From: Hymenochaete sp. R1
Taxonomy: Eukaryota > Basidiomycota > Agaricomycetes > Hymenochaetales > Hymenochaetaceae
Reading direction: 5' to 3'
Length of the DNA: 64,000 nt
NCBI GenBank assembly: GCA_019400425.1
Contig: JAFREE010000002.1
Span: forward strand, 310,001-374,000
Translations under genes and position numbers: made by a program
In this document: positions 1-14,019 of the stretch, piece by piece
How the letters are laid out: each line of letters starts with the position of its first letter
Position numbering within the stretch: position 1 is the first letter of the stretch
Notes under the pieces: model-generated
Seen by the model: only the letters and a program-made list of their open reading frames with translations
The model's database searches: none
Told to the model about the DNA's origin: nothing

Positions 1-851
1 CTCGAAGCACAAAAGCAGCGAGCCAAGGAGGAGCAGCAATGGCTCGAGGAAGAAGCTACACGTCAAGCCCGGTTGAAGCGAGAGAAGGAAGCTATGTTAC
101 GGCAGGCTGCGAGAGAGGATGAGCTCCGGAAGTTGCGGCTTGAGGAGGAAAAGAGGCATGCACTTGCAGAACGGGCTCGTCGAGAGCAGGAAGCACAGCT
201 AGAGGAGGAGCACAAACGCCAAGAGCTCGACACTAGGAGGCGACAGGAAAAGGAACGGCGCATGCTCCATGCGAAGAGACTGGAGGAGGAGAGGCAAGAA
301 TCGGAGAGGTTGGCTGGAGAAGCTGCGCGAAGGCGGGAAGAGCGTCGTCGAGCGTCGGATGTCGTAAGGAAACAGCGGATGTCCGAAATCCAGGAGCGAT
401 TTGCCATCGCTTTGAACTCTAATGAGAGTGCCGTATTACATTCGGGAAGCGTCTCAGTGCAGACTAGTGTCGCCATTAGCTGGAAGAGGCGCTATTTTGA
501 GCTCACGGGAACGACCATGGCCTTCTATCGTGATTCCCAGGTGACTTCTTCGGATTGTTAAGTCTGAGCCGAACTCAATTCGATTATCTAGGACACTATG
601 ACGCCAATGGATCTATTGATGTTGAGCGATGGCAGAGTTTCTGCCGTAATGGAACCTGGCGAGGGACACGAGGAACTTGAATCTATCTCGCATGCATTTG
701 CAGTCGAGTTCAACGATGGAGAGAGTGCCTGGAGTATGTTCTGTGATACGGCAGAAAATAAGGTTCGTGCGCTCTCGCACTCACGAATCGTTTTCTAACA
801 GAGTTACAGGATATTCTCATGAGCCTCATTTCAATGGTTGCGGGATTGTGA
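1..851 (+). CDS. Coiled-coil protein with C-terminal PH domain (3' part only)
   Basis: The gene enters from the left edge, so its start and N-terminal domains are unseen. Exons are 1-540, 592-762 and 810-851 with introns of 51 and 47 bp. The first ~140 residues are a charged Glu/Arg/Lys coiled coil. A PH-like fold follows: strand motif SWKRRYFELTG, then DGRVSAVME, and a closing helix split across the last two exons (AWSMFCDTAENK then DILMSLISMVAGL). PH domains usually bind phosphoinositides or proteins at membranes, but that role is inferred here. Many fungal cortical and signalling proteins share this layout, so I give no family name. The last exon of 14 codons rests on a tacag acceptor that restores the frame and the typical final PH helix. 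Confidence 0.7.
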
Positions 852-1261
852 GAAGTGAATTGTGCAGTCAGCAGATACCCATGCGCTTAGTCGGTCGTTG
901 TAGTCAGAGATACCATCCTTTTCTGTTTCTTGTAGTAACCTTTTGGACGTTGGTACTATTCATTGGACCTTGTCGTTTCCTCTGTTACTAAGCTTTGTGA
1001 AACTTTCAATAAGAAAATTCTTTTTTCTCCAGTAAAATCTGCAGAATAATTCCAAGCTTTTAGTCCTGATCACGTAATACTGTGCATTAGTCATTTGCTT
1101 GCTCTGAGAAAAAAAATTGACGCGTTGTTGCGGGGAACATCTGCTCCTCACTCTCCCTTTTACCCCCATCATCAGAGTACACGACTCTCCCTCACACATC
1201 CCTTTACATACAATTTTTTCGAACAATCATCTTCCTTTGCCATCTTATAATACTTTTTAGC
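852..1261. other. Intergenic spacer upstream of DED1
   Basis: This AT-richer spacer lies between the PH-domain gene and DED1. Pyrimidine-rich runs (about 1120-1250) precede the DED1 ATG, which is common in promoters and leaders of highly expressed fungal genes. I see no RNA gene or repeat. Confidence 0.4.
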
Positions 1262-3340
<2,079 letters not shown>

Positions 3341-4039
3341 TTTGCTGGCGTTTGCTCGCGCATCTCTATCAATATTTGCTGGTTGCTTCGACCTTACTCG
3401 CTCATGACATGCGTTATGCTTACGAACATTAATTACGCATGACCTAACGCAATCATGCATTCTTGGCCCTTCTGTTTCATGCATTTTCTCTTATTCTTTT
3501 CCATTTCAATCATTATGCGCTGCTCTCGCACTATCGGCATTGGTCTCGTCGCTTTCTTTCTATCTCTGCTCTAGATGATATACTTTGGCCCTAGATTATC
3601 CATATTCCCCCTTTCATTTCTTATCACGTCCTACTTTTCTCCCGTCGATGATCATTAGAGGATGGGCCAGCTGCATCATCTGCATCGAGCAGAACTAGTA
3701 CCATACATTGGATCCAATTGTAACTTGCATAGCGAGAGAGACTTTTGTGCTAGAGCATCGTGTATTGCTATTTCCTATTAGTCTTTTATTATCTTTTTCG
3801 TGTCCTTGATGTCTTTTACGCGCAGAATACATATTTTATTGCTGCCTCAGACTTTGTTTTTAAACTTTGCAGTAAAAGTATCCGTAATAGGCGTGTTCTG
3901 CGAGTGCGAGCGTATATTCTGGGAAACGGGTATGCTTACATATGGGAGAATTGCCACGGGTCAATTGGATCATATACACCTCCACATCTCCACCTTTGTC
4001 GCCTTCACTTTCCTGCTGCCACATCCTATCCTCATTGTC
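3341..4039. other. Intergenic spacer after DED1
   Basis: About 700 bp of 3' flank of DED1 and leader of the next gene, T-rich around 3430-3650. Short reading frames run through it, but they lack plausible splice sites or a family match. No RNA gene or repeat was recognised. Confidence 0.4.
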
Positions 4040-5779
4040 ATGACCGATGTCGTCAAACCCGCTGCGCCTCATGACGATGACCTGTCACTCGAATCAGACC
4101 CTCCGGGATCACCTTTAGTTCGCAGAGTGATTCCCTTACCAAAACGAACAATCGATGCTCGCTCCGATGCTGATCAAGAAAGACGAAGAATAGCCTCTCT
4201 CGATGAGCTCGGTAATGCCATCTCGACGTCCTTGGCCCAGCATCCATACTATCTGCCACTTTTCGTTGGTAATGGTGCGGGCGCAGGGCTTTTCAAGGAT
4301 GATCTGGACACTCGCCACGTCGAAGAACTCGCGGCGTACGCATCTTCTGCTGCCGCCGCTGGCATCCCCCCGTTCGATCCTGGCCTTCGGGACGGAGGAA
4401 TCTACGTGGACCAGTTCACGCATCCTGGGAACACGAAAAAGCGGAAGGTGCCCGTCAATGCGCATGGACGAGGGGCGGACGACATTCTCCCATCGGAAGA
4501 TCTGGCAGATAGGTCTTTCTTCGACCGTATCCTAACGGCCAACACGCAGCTGTACCCCGTGAACCCTGCGTTGAGAAGAAAGAATAGGCTCAGTCGGGCA
4601 ACGAAAGCGGGTTTGCAATTGAAGGAACTCGTCAAGAGCAGGAAGAGGCAGCTGGCCCCGGCTCTCGGAATTTTGTCGCAGAACGACACTTTGGCTCTGG
4701 ATCAGGCTTTGACATCCATTTATTCATTTGTCAAAAGGGTTAGAGATGCGGAGGGACAAGATGTGGGAGCTCCTATCGTTCATCTTTCTCAGAGATTGAA
4801 GAAACGCAAGTCTCGTACGAAGTCTCGACCGGGCTCTTCCTCGGACACACAGGAAGCCTCGGAACTCTGTGAAACCACTTTTCTATTTGAGCAAGAATGT
4901 CCCAGTGAGTGCTAATCCAATTTTGACAGAAACATGAATTTGTATCTATCAATCACACTTTACACAGCTTCTGAAAGACACAGGGCAACAGTCGAGGAGG
5001 TTGCACTTCTCCATAAGCGCTTTAATGCCGAATTTGCGAGGCAGTCGGCGAAAGCGATTGAGTCTGCTAAGCAAGCGGCGATGGTTGTCAGCAGGATGAA
5101 GAAGTCTTCGAAACGCGCTGACCGAGGGTTGCAGCAGCATGCCCGGACGGCAGGCGTGGGAGGAGGGGAAGAGCCATCTTCGGCGACTCCGTTTAACGGA
5201 CTGGGCACGCCCTCGAAGACGAAAGCGAAGAAGAAGAAGCGTTCAGCGAAGGCGAACGCTTCAAACCCACACCATCTTCGAAACTATGTCCCGTCTCGAC
5301 TTCCCAACGCGGGAAGCGCACACTCGAACCAGTCTGGGCTTAATGCGCAAAACAGCCTTGGTCCTTTCCCAATCCGTTTCTTGTCGGCGGGACTCGCGGC
5401 TCGGGTGGATGACCTGAAATTGGAGGTCCCGAGGGTGAATCTGACGAACCCGGAGGAGGAATGGATCTGCCCCTTTTGCGAATACAGCCTGTTTTACGGC
5501 AGTGAACAGGCGTATCGGAAGGCTATACGGCAGCGGAAGAAGATCTTGATGCGTCGTCGTCGAGCCGCCGAACGTGCTGTAGCTGCTACGGCTGGGAAAG
5601 GGAAGGGCGCCGCGGCGAAGGATAAGTTGGATGGGGATGAGGATGAAGATGAGTTCGATGATGATTTTGACGCTACGTCCCCGGAGGACCAGACGGCTCC
5701 AGTTCTTGCAGGAAATCGTACGGAACAGGATAGAGACAGGGACAAGGGACTTGGGAAAGGCGGCGGCGGTGCGTTCTGA
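4040..5779 (+). CDS. Unrecognised protein with coiled coil and CxxC segment
   Basis: Two exons (4040-4904, 4968-5779) encode 558 residues. The ATG at 4040 opens an acidic, Ser/Pro-containing N-terminus; the upstream open frame has no other convincing start. A block around residues 55-95 (LDELGNAI, HPYYLPLFVG) looks folded. It is followed by basic stretches resembling nuclear localisation signals (NTKKRKVP, LKKRKSRTKSR), an alpha-helical region (RHRATVEEVALLHKRFNAEF), and a C-terminal block EEEWICPFCEYSLFYG with a single CxxC, then a very basic helix (RQRKKILMRRRRAAER) and an acidic tail. The composition suggests a nuclear protein. I do not recognise the family and assign no function. The CxxC pair could be half of a zinc site. 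Confidence 0.75.
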
Positions 5780-6204
5780 AAGCTGGATGGAGAAGAGGAT
5801 CTATGCGCCGCATTTCATCTTGCATAACTGCCAATCGACATGAAACACACTAGACACACGAACGGATACTGATACTCGAACAGCGCATGCTTTCACGTAG
5901 TCATTCTTGTTTTATTACGGACAGCGGTCGTAGTAGTTTGATGATATTTGATTTTTTCAGTTCTGGAAGCTGTTTTCGCCAGTAAATTGAACTGTAACGA
6001 GCCCAGATCCAATTAGATCGTATTTGGAGGATGGAATGAGCCACCCAATTGAATAGCCTGGAGTCACCTGCGCTTTTGGGACAAGGTAGAAGCCGTGGTC
6101 GTGGACTGGCGGCAATCAAGCCGTCATTAATTGAAATCGTGCTTAGAGAACTGATGGATGGGATGGGAGAAGAACGGAGAAAGGAAGGAAGCAGAGACTG
6201 ACGT

Positions 6205-6223
6205 TATCATCATCATCATCATC
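6205..6223. repeat. Short (ATC)n microsatellite
   Basis: About six tandem copies of the triplet lie in non-coding sequence upstream of the GATA gene. Confidence 0.8.
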
Positions 6224-6594
6224 CACATCAGCGCACCCAGTCAACACAGAAGCTCACGCTCTCAGACGAGCTCCATAACGACGGGCGACCTCTCTCTGCC
6301 CCCTGTTTCCGATCGGTACATGCCACTCTAACTCGAGTTGGCCGACTGAGGGTGAGGCTGGTGTGGATGAGAGAGGCACGGAAGCTCTCTGCGAAGACGG
6401 AAGAGAGCCAGAGCCAGAGGGCAGAACAGATGCCGGAATGGAGAAACGGATAGACTTTGTGTATCACCGGATCTTTCCAGGTTATCTGTCTATCTGAGCA
6501 TATAGTGGTGTTATGGGATAGAATAGGATAGCGAAGTAGACTAAGACTAGGGGGAAGAAACAGTCCGAAAGGTGACCTCTTGTGCTATTGCTTT

Positions 6595-6613
6595 TGCCAT
6601 CGCCATCGCCATC
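6595..6613. repeat. Short GCCATC hexanucleotide repeat
   Basis: Three tandem copies of a six-base unit in the same spacer. Confidence 0.75.
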
Positions 6614-6641
6614 CTATTGCTACTGTCTCAGCTTTCAAACA

Positions 6642-6658
6642 CTGCTGCTGCTGCTGCT
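6642..6658. repeat. Short (CTG)n microsatellite
   Basis: About five triplet copies in non-coding DNA upstream of the GATA gene. Confidence 0.75.
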
Positions 6659-7370
6659 AGTAGGTAGGAGTAGTAGTATATACTACTTATACTTTAATAA
6701 CTTATGTACGCCCATCTCCATATCATCGTTTCTCTACTCACTTTTTGACTAACCTATCGCTCTCTTCCTCTTGCCGTCTCGGGTGGACCCCCACCCCCTC
6801 TCTTCCCCCTCTTCTGCCCCTTGTTCCGCATCTTGTTCTCGATCCACATCTCTCTTCATTACCATCTTCATCTCCTTCTCGCCCTCGAACCAGCTCGGTA
6901 ATTAACCTGGGCACAAACATTCGCTCGCGAATAATCGGTGAGACTTGTTCGCTTGTTCACTTTTCAGCTGATAAATGCACTCCGCCTTCCTCGACGTGCA
7001 TGCGGGGAACGGGACGTCCGTCTCGTGCTCGCCCCTGCCCTCCTTCACGTTCCACTACCAGTACCATATCTATTCCGAGTCTGAATGTATACTTACTTCC
7101 TGATGATGACCGTTTGTCCACATTCATCGGCTCTTTTTTCTCTGTGATTTTCATAATCCTCTTGCGCGCTTGTGCCTTCGCTGCTTATTCTGACTTTTTA
7201 GCCTCTTTCGTCCTTTCGATTCGATTGCGTTCTAATTCTTGATTGTTTAAAATCTTTTAGAGCCGCCAGTGAGACAAGCGACGCGACCTTGTCTTCATAA
7301 TATTTCCCCCCTCCTCCTTCCACCCACCTGAGCCGTACTACACTATGCAGCAGCAGAAATAGCCGACGCC

Positions 7371-8991
7371 ATGCCACCCCGGTCCCCGGACGAGCGAACG
7401 CAACCGTCCAGCTCGTCGCATCACTCTTCGGCCCGTAGACCCATGTACGGTGCGCCCCAGGCAGCAGCGAGGCAATCCCAGTATTCTTCGCTGGGGGATG
7501 CACTCGGTGGGTCGGGGGCACGCCAGCCGCATTATCCAGGTCCAGGTCAAACCGGAACACTCTCGTCGTCAACCAGTGTCTCAAACCCCCCACATCCTCA
7601 AATGACGACCGAGGGGAGACATTACTACCCTTCGCCGTCTGAAGGAACTGAACCGATCAATTACCCTTACCAACAATCGAGCCCGACCACGTACGAACCA
7701 CATTCCAATCTCCCGCAGTATGGGCAGCAACACTCCTCTCTCCCTCCGATGCGTACCGCCAGCCCAGCAGTGCAGACCAATATACATCAATCTACAGCAC
7801 CATATAATCAGTCGTTACCGCACTTCTCCAGTGCGCATCCGCCGGGGCAGCATTATCCATGGTCGGAGTCAGACTGGGGGCAGACCTCTCAGCAAAGTTT
7901 TTCCCCGGATGCCGTCCAGCGAGCGATGGATGCCTCGCGCAGCGATGCTACTGCCAGCCCTGCGACAGATCCCCGCTCGAGTGTCTTTGCCCGCCCGCCA
8001 TACACGACGACGCCCTCCGCTAATTCCCGGCAAGTAGCACAGCCGACATCTACGAAAGGCAAAAGCCGGGAGCACGATCCCAGCAGCCGGTCCCCCTCCA
8101 GCCCCGTTTCGCCAGATTATAGCAAGGTACTTCCGGTTCGGACGGAGACGATCAATGAGCTTATTGTCTGACTGACCTTGCCTTTCTTTCTATAGCTAAT
8201 AACTACATATGGCCAACTATTCACCCAGTGCGACGTGTTTACCCGGGGAGAATCCTTGGACTGCCTTGAGGGCATGACCCAGATAGCACAGGCGGGCCTG
8301 CAGTTGTTTTATCCTGCTGAGTCGCCTGTGAGTGCCGCACCGAACAGGAAACCAAGTTTTGGGTCAAGCAATGGCACGGAGCAAGGCAATGATTCCCCCG
8401 AGGTTTCTTCAAAAGCACGCCATGTAAGCATTTAATTCGTTCCCATTCTGGCGACAGGCATTGATTTTCCTTGGAGAAGGAGAAGGAGGAAAACGCTCCT
8501 GCTCCGGAGGGTCAGCGGTGCCTCGGTTGTGGGGCCACTGCTACGCCAGAATGGAGGAGGGGACCACTTGGTATGTGTCAATGAGTTCAATTTCGCAACG
8601 TGTCTTAGGCATGTCCGACTCATCACCCCTTCATTTATCACTTTCAAGGTCCCCGAACATTGTGCAACGCCTGTGGGCTCGTATATGCCAAAATGGTGGG
8701 AGATTTAATTTTTCATTCATTATTCTGTCTCTGCATTCTCTGGCCTTCCATGTCTATTTTTCCCAAATTTTTCCGGATAAAATGGGCTGACCGTGAACGT
8801 GCTTTTATTAGATCAAGAAAAGGAGGCGAGAGGCGCGGCCAAGCGCGAGGGAGGCGCACGAAGAAATTCAACAGCAACGAGGACTGGCGACTGTCCAGCC
8901 TTCAGCACCCGATGCGCCCGCTATCAACACCCTCACCGAATTCCACAGCGACGATGAACACTCCTACAGTTCGCCGCACGATCTCAGCTAA
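7371..8991 (+). CDS. GATA zinc-finger transcription factor, WC-2-type finger
   Basis: Five exons (7371-8126, 8196-8423, 8477-8570, 8649-8695, 8812-8991) encode 434 residues. A long Ser/Pro/Gln-rich N-terminus of about 250 residues is followed by a short conserved-looking block (LITTYGQLFTQCDVF). The single finger is C-x2-C-x18-C-x2-C: RCLGCGATATPEWRRGPLG then PRTLCNACGLVYAKM, with a basic IKKRRREARP extension. The 18-residue loop is the class used by white collar 2 and plant GATA factors; most fungal nitrogen or siderophore GATA proteins have 17. I see no PAS domain, so it is not a standard WC-2. It probably binds GATA motifs in the nucleus; its targets are unknown. The finger is split by an intron after GPL(G). 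The acceptor of exon 3 (AG at 8475-8476) is the least certain junction. Confidence 0.85.
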
Positions 8992-9289
8992 AACATTCGT
9001 TCTTTGACCGACTGGCCCAGAGTCTCATAGTCTCATCTATTTCCGACGCATCCTATATCATTTTCTTAATTTACTCGTCCACGTTTCGCTTAATGCACCA
9101 GATGCGAAACCCCTCTTCGTCATTCTACTTTCATCCCCGATAATTCAAGGCTTTACTTATGTTACTTTGTAAGTGGTAGGGGCATTTTCCTGTCCTCTTC
9201 CCTTTCGAACTGCATTGCGCATTGCAACTCTTCACGCACTTGGCTGCGATATCGGGTTTGAACAATCGATAAACGACGGTAGTACCATC

Positions 9290-9905
9290 ATGGGCGCATG
9301 GGCGCTCGTGTGTGGGTGAGGCCGGCCGGGCGCGTTTGACGGGGTCCTCCTTGACAGGAGTCGAGCGAAGATTATAGGATCCGCGACTCCATACAAGTGG
9401 TCCTGACCCGAGACATGGTTCATCAGACATACTTACCATAAAGGTGACCTCCAGGTTAGTCAAGGCCAAGTCAGACTACGGTGATTTGAATGTTCTTCCC
9501 TTCGCGGCGACGGTCGGCGGTCCAGGGACCCGCATCTTTTGGTCCTCCTCTTCCTGTTTGGTATGTCAATGTTTCGTGTTTTTCGATTTGAAAGCCACTT
9601 TCCGCTCATCACCATTACCAACGTGTCTTTTTCTCTCTCCGGCTGTGAAGGTCCGTATCTTATTTTATCTATATTATTTGTTCGCCTTTCATTGTCATTT
9701 TTTTTCCTTTTCTTGGTTTATTCGGGGCCTCGTCCGTCACATCACATTCATTGTATACTAAACCTTTTTCTTCTTGTCACTCTTGACTTTGCATAAATTC
9801 GTTTACCAGAGGTTTGGCATCCAGCGCGCCGCAGCACAAAGACAGGCGCAAGCTCCCCGGGCTTCGAAGGATCACCCGGCCGATATAAACAAAGATCAGT
9901 TTTAG
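9290..9905 (+). other. Possible small multi-exon gene, unresolved
   Basis: Several exon-like pieces lie here but I cannot join them into one model. The best piece is 9810-9905: a good ttaccag acceptor followed by RFGIQRAAAQRQAQAPRA and a hydrophilic tail ending KDQF-stop. An in-phase upstream piece (about 9444-9570) ends at a gtatgt donor. Two ATGs at 9290 and 9298 precede a gtgagg donor. On the opposite strand 9476-9553 also reads as a plausible terminal exon, so even the strand is open. No family is recognised. Confidence 0.2.
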
Positions 9906-10592
9906 TGCGGCGGTAGAACCCTAGGCCTCTGGCTCTCTCTGATCAATTTATTTCGTCTCGCAACAACAGGAACTTGATTTTTCTCTGACCAAGATTGCGA
10001 TAATACCACCACGGTGGTTTGTATCAGAATAAAACAGTCTTTTCTACCTCACGCCAAAAAAACGAACTCAGATGAAACTCGTCGACATTCCCCTTGGTCA
10101 ATGCGACCTCGATCTGTGAAGATCCTGTGTCTCAGCGGCTTATTTCATCTATGTCTTTTCTATTGGTCGAGCCTGCGGGGCATCTAGCTCTATCTGATGC
10201 GCTGGCTATGCACATTTGACCCTTTAAGCGATATCGAACTTTGATTGTGGTGTTACATGAGGCTCGCAAATTGAATAGGGATGAAGGGGCGAGGGGGAGG
10301 TTGGGGCGAACGGAGACCTTGGTGCCGTAACCACCACCAGCCTCTTCTATTCTTACTGCAGGTTTGGTAACCTAATTGACGGGAGAAGAAGGAAAGGCGC
10401 TCATCAAAGGAAACTCTATGTTTCACTTTACTCATACTCGTCACCTATTTCTAGGGGGAGGGAGAGGGGTTATTTTCGTCAGGGTCGTTTGAGGATTCAC
10501 TCTATCTGTTGGGTTTGATGTTTTGCGGGATGCGAGAGCGGATGTCCTGCAGCTATTAAGTGATTGTTTTGCCTTTTGCGGGTTATTTTTAG

Positions 10593-10907
10593 ATGGCCTT
10601 GCGAAAATTTCGGGCCGCCCGTTTGACTGTATTCATCGGAGTCAACTCACTGGTGCTCCTCGTCTACCACACCTACCTCAGCTCAGCCCCTTCTTCGTTC
10701 CTAGATCACATCTTGGCAGCATCTTATGCAATACTAACTTCTGACTCTTTCCTGAAAAGCAGTGCAAACGACCTGAGCCCAGAAGGATGCATATCCCTCT
10801 CTCAGAGATTAAGCTCTGGATTTCGAAGCCGATTTGCAGATCGGCGGGCAGTCGCAGAAGTCGAGAAGACTCGAGAGACCTTCGAAGTTTGGGAGACTAA
10901 CTTCTGA
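10593..10907 (+). CDS. Weak candidate: small single-pass membrane protein
   Basis: An intronless frame of 104 residues starts MALRKFRAARLTVFIG and has one hydrophobic stretch (about residues 10-28) after a basic N-terminus, like a signal anchor. The rest is Ser-rich with no recognised domain. It sits in a gene-poor spacer and may be chance, or a decayed or incomplete gene. Confidence 0.22.
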   Translation: MALRKFRAARLTVFIGVNSLVLLVYHTYLSSAPSSFLDHILAASYAILTSDSFLKSSANDLSPEGCISLSQRLSSGFRSRFADRRAVAEVEKTRETFEVWETNF

Positions 10908-11363
10908 AGATTCAGGCTCTCACCGTACCACGTTACTTGCACATAAAAGGTACCTTGAACTTCTTTATCTCTCGCTCGGAGCCTTCCTTCCGTTTCCCGT
11001 GCTGTAGGATCTGACTTCTCCTATCTGACAGGTCCCTCCCCTCTTTGATGACACATGCCAAATACCAATAAGAGACTAGCTCGGAACGTTAACCATGAAT
11101 TGCCGTATGAAACCGTGAGATCCTTTATGTTTATCTAAACTACATGTACCAATACATATAAGCTTTGCGCGAAGACGAACAATAAGGTATGGAAAAAAAG
11201 GGGCAGCCGATGAAATGAAATAGGAAGAAAAATGGCGAAGTTCGTGCAAATGATGAGAAAGGTAATAATGACAGTGAGAAAATAAGTTAGAATAACAGAT
11301 GGCGCGAATTGAATGTCTCCGATTGCGGAAAATTGCCCAATGGCGTTCATCATCACCTTTCAT

Positions 11364-13803
11364 TCACCGGTTTTGGAGACCTGCGCGCCCCAATCCCTGC
11401 ATCTGCTGCATCGTTAGCCCTGGCGGCATCGCCGGCATCTGTTGTTGCCCGTTCTGCATTTGTGGCTGCATAGGTACCATCCCTCGACCCATATGGGCCC
11501 ACATATACGGCTGTTGAGTCATACCGTTCATGCGCATGTACAATTGAGAATTGAGCGGAACATTGTTCATTTGCTGTGTTGCATTTGGATGCATCTGGGT
11601 CTGTGGATTGGGATTGGAGCCCTGCCCGGGCTGTGGTACAGCGATGTGTTGCTGTTGTTGCGATTGAGTTTGTTGCGCTTGTTGTTGCTGCGATGCCTGG
11701 GATTGAGCTGGTGTCATTCGGCCTTGCTGCTGAAGCTGTTGTGCATAAAGTTGCACTTGCTGTCGCCTCCACTGTGCATACGCTTGTACTTGCGCTGAGT
11801 TCGCAGCTGGGGGTTGCGACGCCTGCATGAGTGCAGATTGGCCAAGTTGACCGGGCGGTTGTTGAGCTTGAGCTTGTTGCTGAGGATGATTTCCTTGCGC
11901 AGAACCAATACGAGCTACTGGATGCTGATTTGTAATCATGGGACTCGATCGCACGACCTGCGGACTGGCTGCAACTGGTGTGTTGCGGCCTGACATAATT
12001 GCCGCCGCAGCTTGAGGGTTTCTTGGGCTACGGACGAGGGCGGATGACGAGGGAGGTATAGGGGAGACTGCCGCGTTGACTCCATTTGCAGGTGTATTTC
12101 GTCCACTGAGAACTTGCCTCTGCGTAGTAGCGGCGATATGTGCTTGCATAGCAGGCATAGGCCGTCCACTATGTTGTAAGACATGCTGCATATTGGGAAT
12201 GTTCGTCATAGGGAGGGCTGTTTGTATGGGCTGCGAAATTTGGGGCTGATTCGGTTGTGCTTGAGCCTGTGTTTGTGTGCCGGAGGGCTGACTTTGGTTT
12301 TGCGGGATGGGTTGTGATGAATTGGCTTGGAAGGCGGTTTGTTGAACCGGCGACGTTGTGTTCGCCGTGACAGGCGTAGCCATCTTATTATTTCCAGATA
12401 TTTGGCGCCTGTTTGTAGGTGGAGGTTGCAAAAAATCGCTCGAGGGAAGGGGTGGAGTAAAATTCACCACAGGCTGGGCTGCTTGGGCTTGACCGGACTG
12501 TTGATGCAAGCCTGCATTACCGTTTGGATGTATGTTTTGTTGAGAAGGCGGACGAGATGGCCCTGGAGCAGCATTTGTGTTTTGTTGCAACTGCCTAGCA
12601 GGTGATTGTCTATGAACAATAGGAATGGGCTGAGGGTGAGATGATATACTGGACGCAGCTGTAGTCTGCATAGGAGTATTTTGAGTCTGCGGCTGCAGTT
12701 GTTGCAGAGTGGATTGAGGGGGTGGCACAGAGGAGACCTGGAGTTGTTAGACTAGGCGATTGCTGGTGAAGTAGAAAACTTACTCGGCTATCCGTTTGAT
12801 TGATGTTTGCAGGGGCTTGCTGTTGCTGTAGTTGTTGATTCGCTATTGCACCAGAAGCATTGGCGAGAGCTTTCTGTGCAGCAGTAGCGGCCTTCTCCGC
12901 CCTGTTTTGCTCCAAAACCCTAAGTATCCTGTATCTATACAATTTTTTTGAGAAAGATGTAAAAACAAAACAAAACGATTAAACGTACGACGGGGCAAAT
13001 GGTTTCCGCCCGGGATCTAACCGCGGGTTCATGTACTGCAAAATTCTTGCTCGCCTCGCTTTCTCAGCATCGTCCACTTCAACTTCGACCATAGCAGATG
13101 CTTTACGCTTGAGAGAGTTTGGAACATTGGGAGTCGACGCTCTTAAGACGCTATTCACGACACGGGATAGTTGAGGATTGGGATCAAGGCAAAGAGAACT
13201 TGATGTGGACAACTGCATATAAACTAAGCTTCATTGTAAGAAAGAGCAAAAAAAGGGACTACACTTACGAGAAACTTCGCCTCAATCTCCAGTGCCCGAG
13301 TATCAGTCAGCTTCGAACCGGTTCTCTCGTTCATTATACATATATCGGTCCAGAGCGTCTCCGGACTCGGTCGCAGTACCACTCGTTGACCGTCGGGTTT
13401 CTCCAATACTGGATCCTTGACCTTTGCTGGTCTGAAGTCTAGAAGCTCGACAATGAGGCAACCTGTATCGAAGTTGGGTTTAGTATTGCTGCAGTGCCAC
13501 AGTCCCATGTTACACACCTCGATAATACGGGATGTTGGCCTCGTCGAATAGTTCGATAAAGTCTGTGGGTATCTTAAATGCTCTTATATCTTCTAGAACA
13601 GACTAAGATGCGAATGAGATTCATCGTTTATGAAAACCCCGGCGTATACGCACTGAAACTTGATTGTTGTACAGGAACTTTGGGCCGTTGTTCAAGGTCC
13701 AATGCCCAGGATATAAGCGAACGATGAACGACGGAGGAGAGTCCTCAAACTCCTCTAAGAGTGCACTGTCGTCGCGTGTTATGTTGTAGCCTGTCGCCTT
13801 CAT
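11364..13803 (-). CDS. SPT20: SAGA complex subunit Spt20
   Basis: Six exons (13654-13803, 13518-13602, 13269-13462, 12989-13212, 12784-12934, 11364-12737) encode 725 residues. Spt20 is a structural subunit of the SAGA transcription coactivator in the nucleus. The N-terminal Spt20 domain is clear: PPSFIVRLYPGHWTLNNGPK, FLYNNQVS, DFIELFDEANIPYYRGCLIV and ELLDFRPAKVKDP, followed by LWTDICIMNERTG. The C-terminal 450 residues, nearly all in one exon, are Gln/Pro/Ala/Asn-rich low complexity, usual for this subunit. I start at the MKATGYNITRDD methionine because fungal Spt20 begins close to this motif; an in-frame ATG at 13890 would add 29 basic residues. Confidence 0.92.
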
Positions 13804-14019
13804 GGTCGACGAGGTTCGTCGCCAGCGGACGACTTTGTAAAGAAAGGAGTCGGAGCGTGTTGTTGCTTTGCGGACGCGGGTGAGAGCCACGGAACGTCAC
13901 ACGCAGATCAGTAAGTGATCGGCGTTTTCTTCTTCTTTTGGACTCGCACCGCCAAATCCCAATCTGTTGCTTAGTCCAGTCCGAACCACGAACACGAACT
14001 TCTGACTGGCCTTAATACG

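Larger units (their letters stand above)
5780..7370. other. Long spacer with simple repeats and pyrimidine-rich leader
   Basis: About 1.6 kb separates the unrecognised gene from the GATA factor. The left part holds 3' flank. Short trinucleotide or hexanucleotide runs lie at 6205-6223, 6595-6613 and 6642-6658. From about 6720 to the ATG at 7371 the + strand is strongly C/T-rich, which suggests a long promoter or 5' leader, possibly with an intron. Frames here read as Ser/Pro/Leu-rich strings expected from CT-rich DNA, so I call no gene. Confidence 0.45.
8992..11363. other. Gene-poor 2.4 kb spacer
   Basis: This is the longest stretch without a convincing gene. It lies between the GATA gene and the convergent 3' end of SPT20. 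It includes two weak coding candidates (9290-9905 and 10593-10907, listed separately), T-rich tracts at 9580-9790, and no recognisable RNA gene or transposon. Confidence 0.4.

Noticed and set aside
6205..6658. CRISPR-like or regulatory repeat array
   Set aside because: These are ordinary short microsatellites without spacers, in a eukaryotic genome.
6745..7242. Open frame of 165 codons upstream of the GATA gene
   Set aside because: It is made of Ser/Pro/Leu strings from C/T-rich leader DNA, with no domain or splice support.
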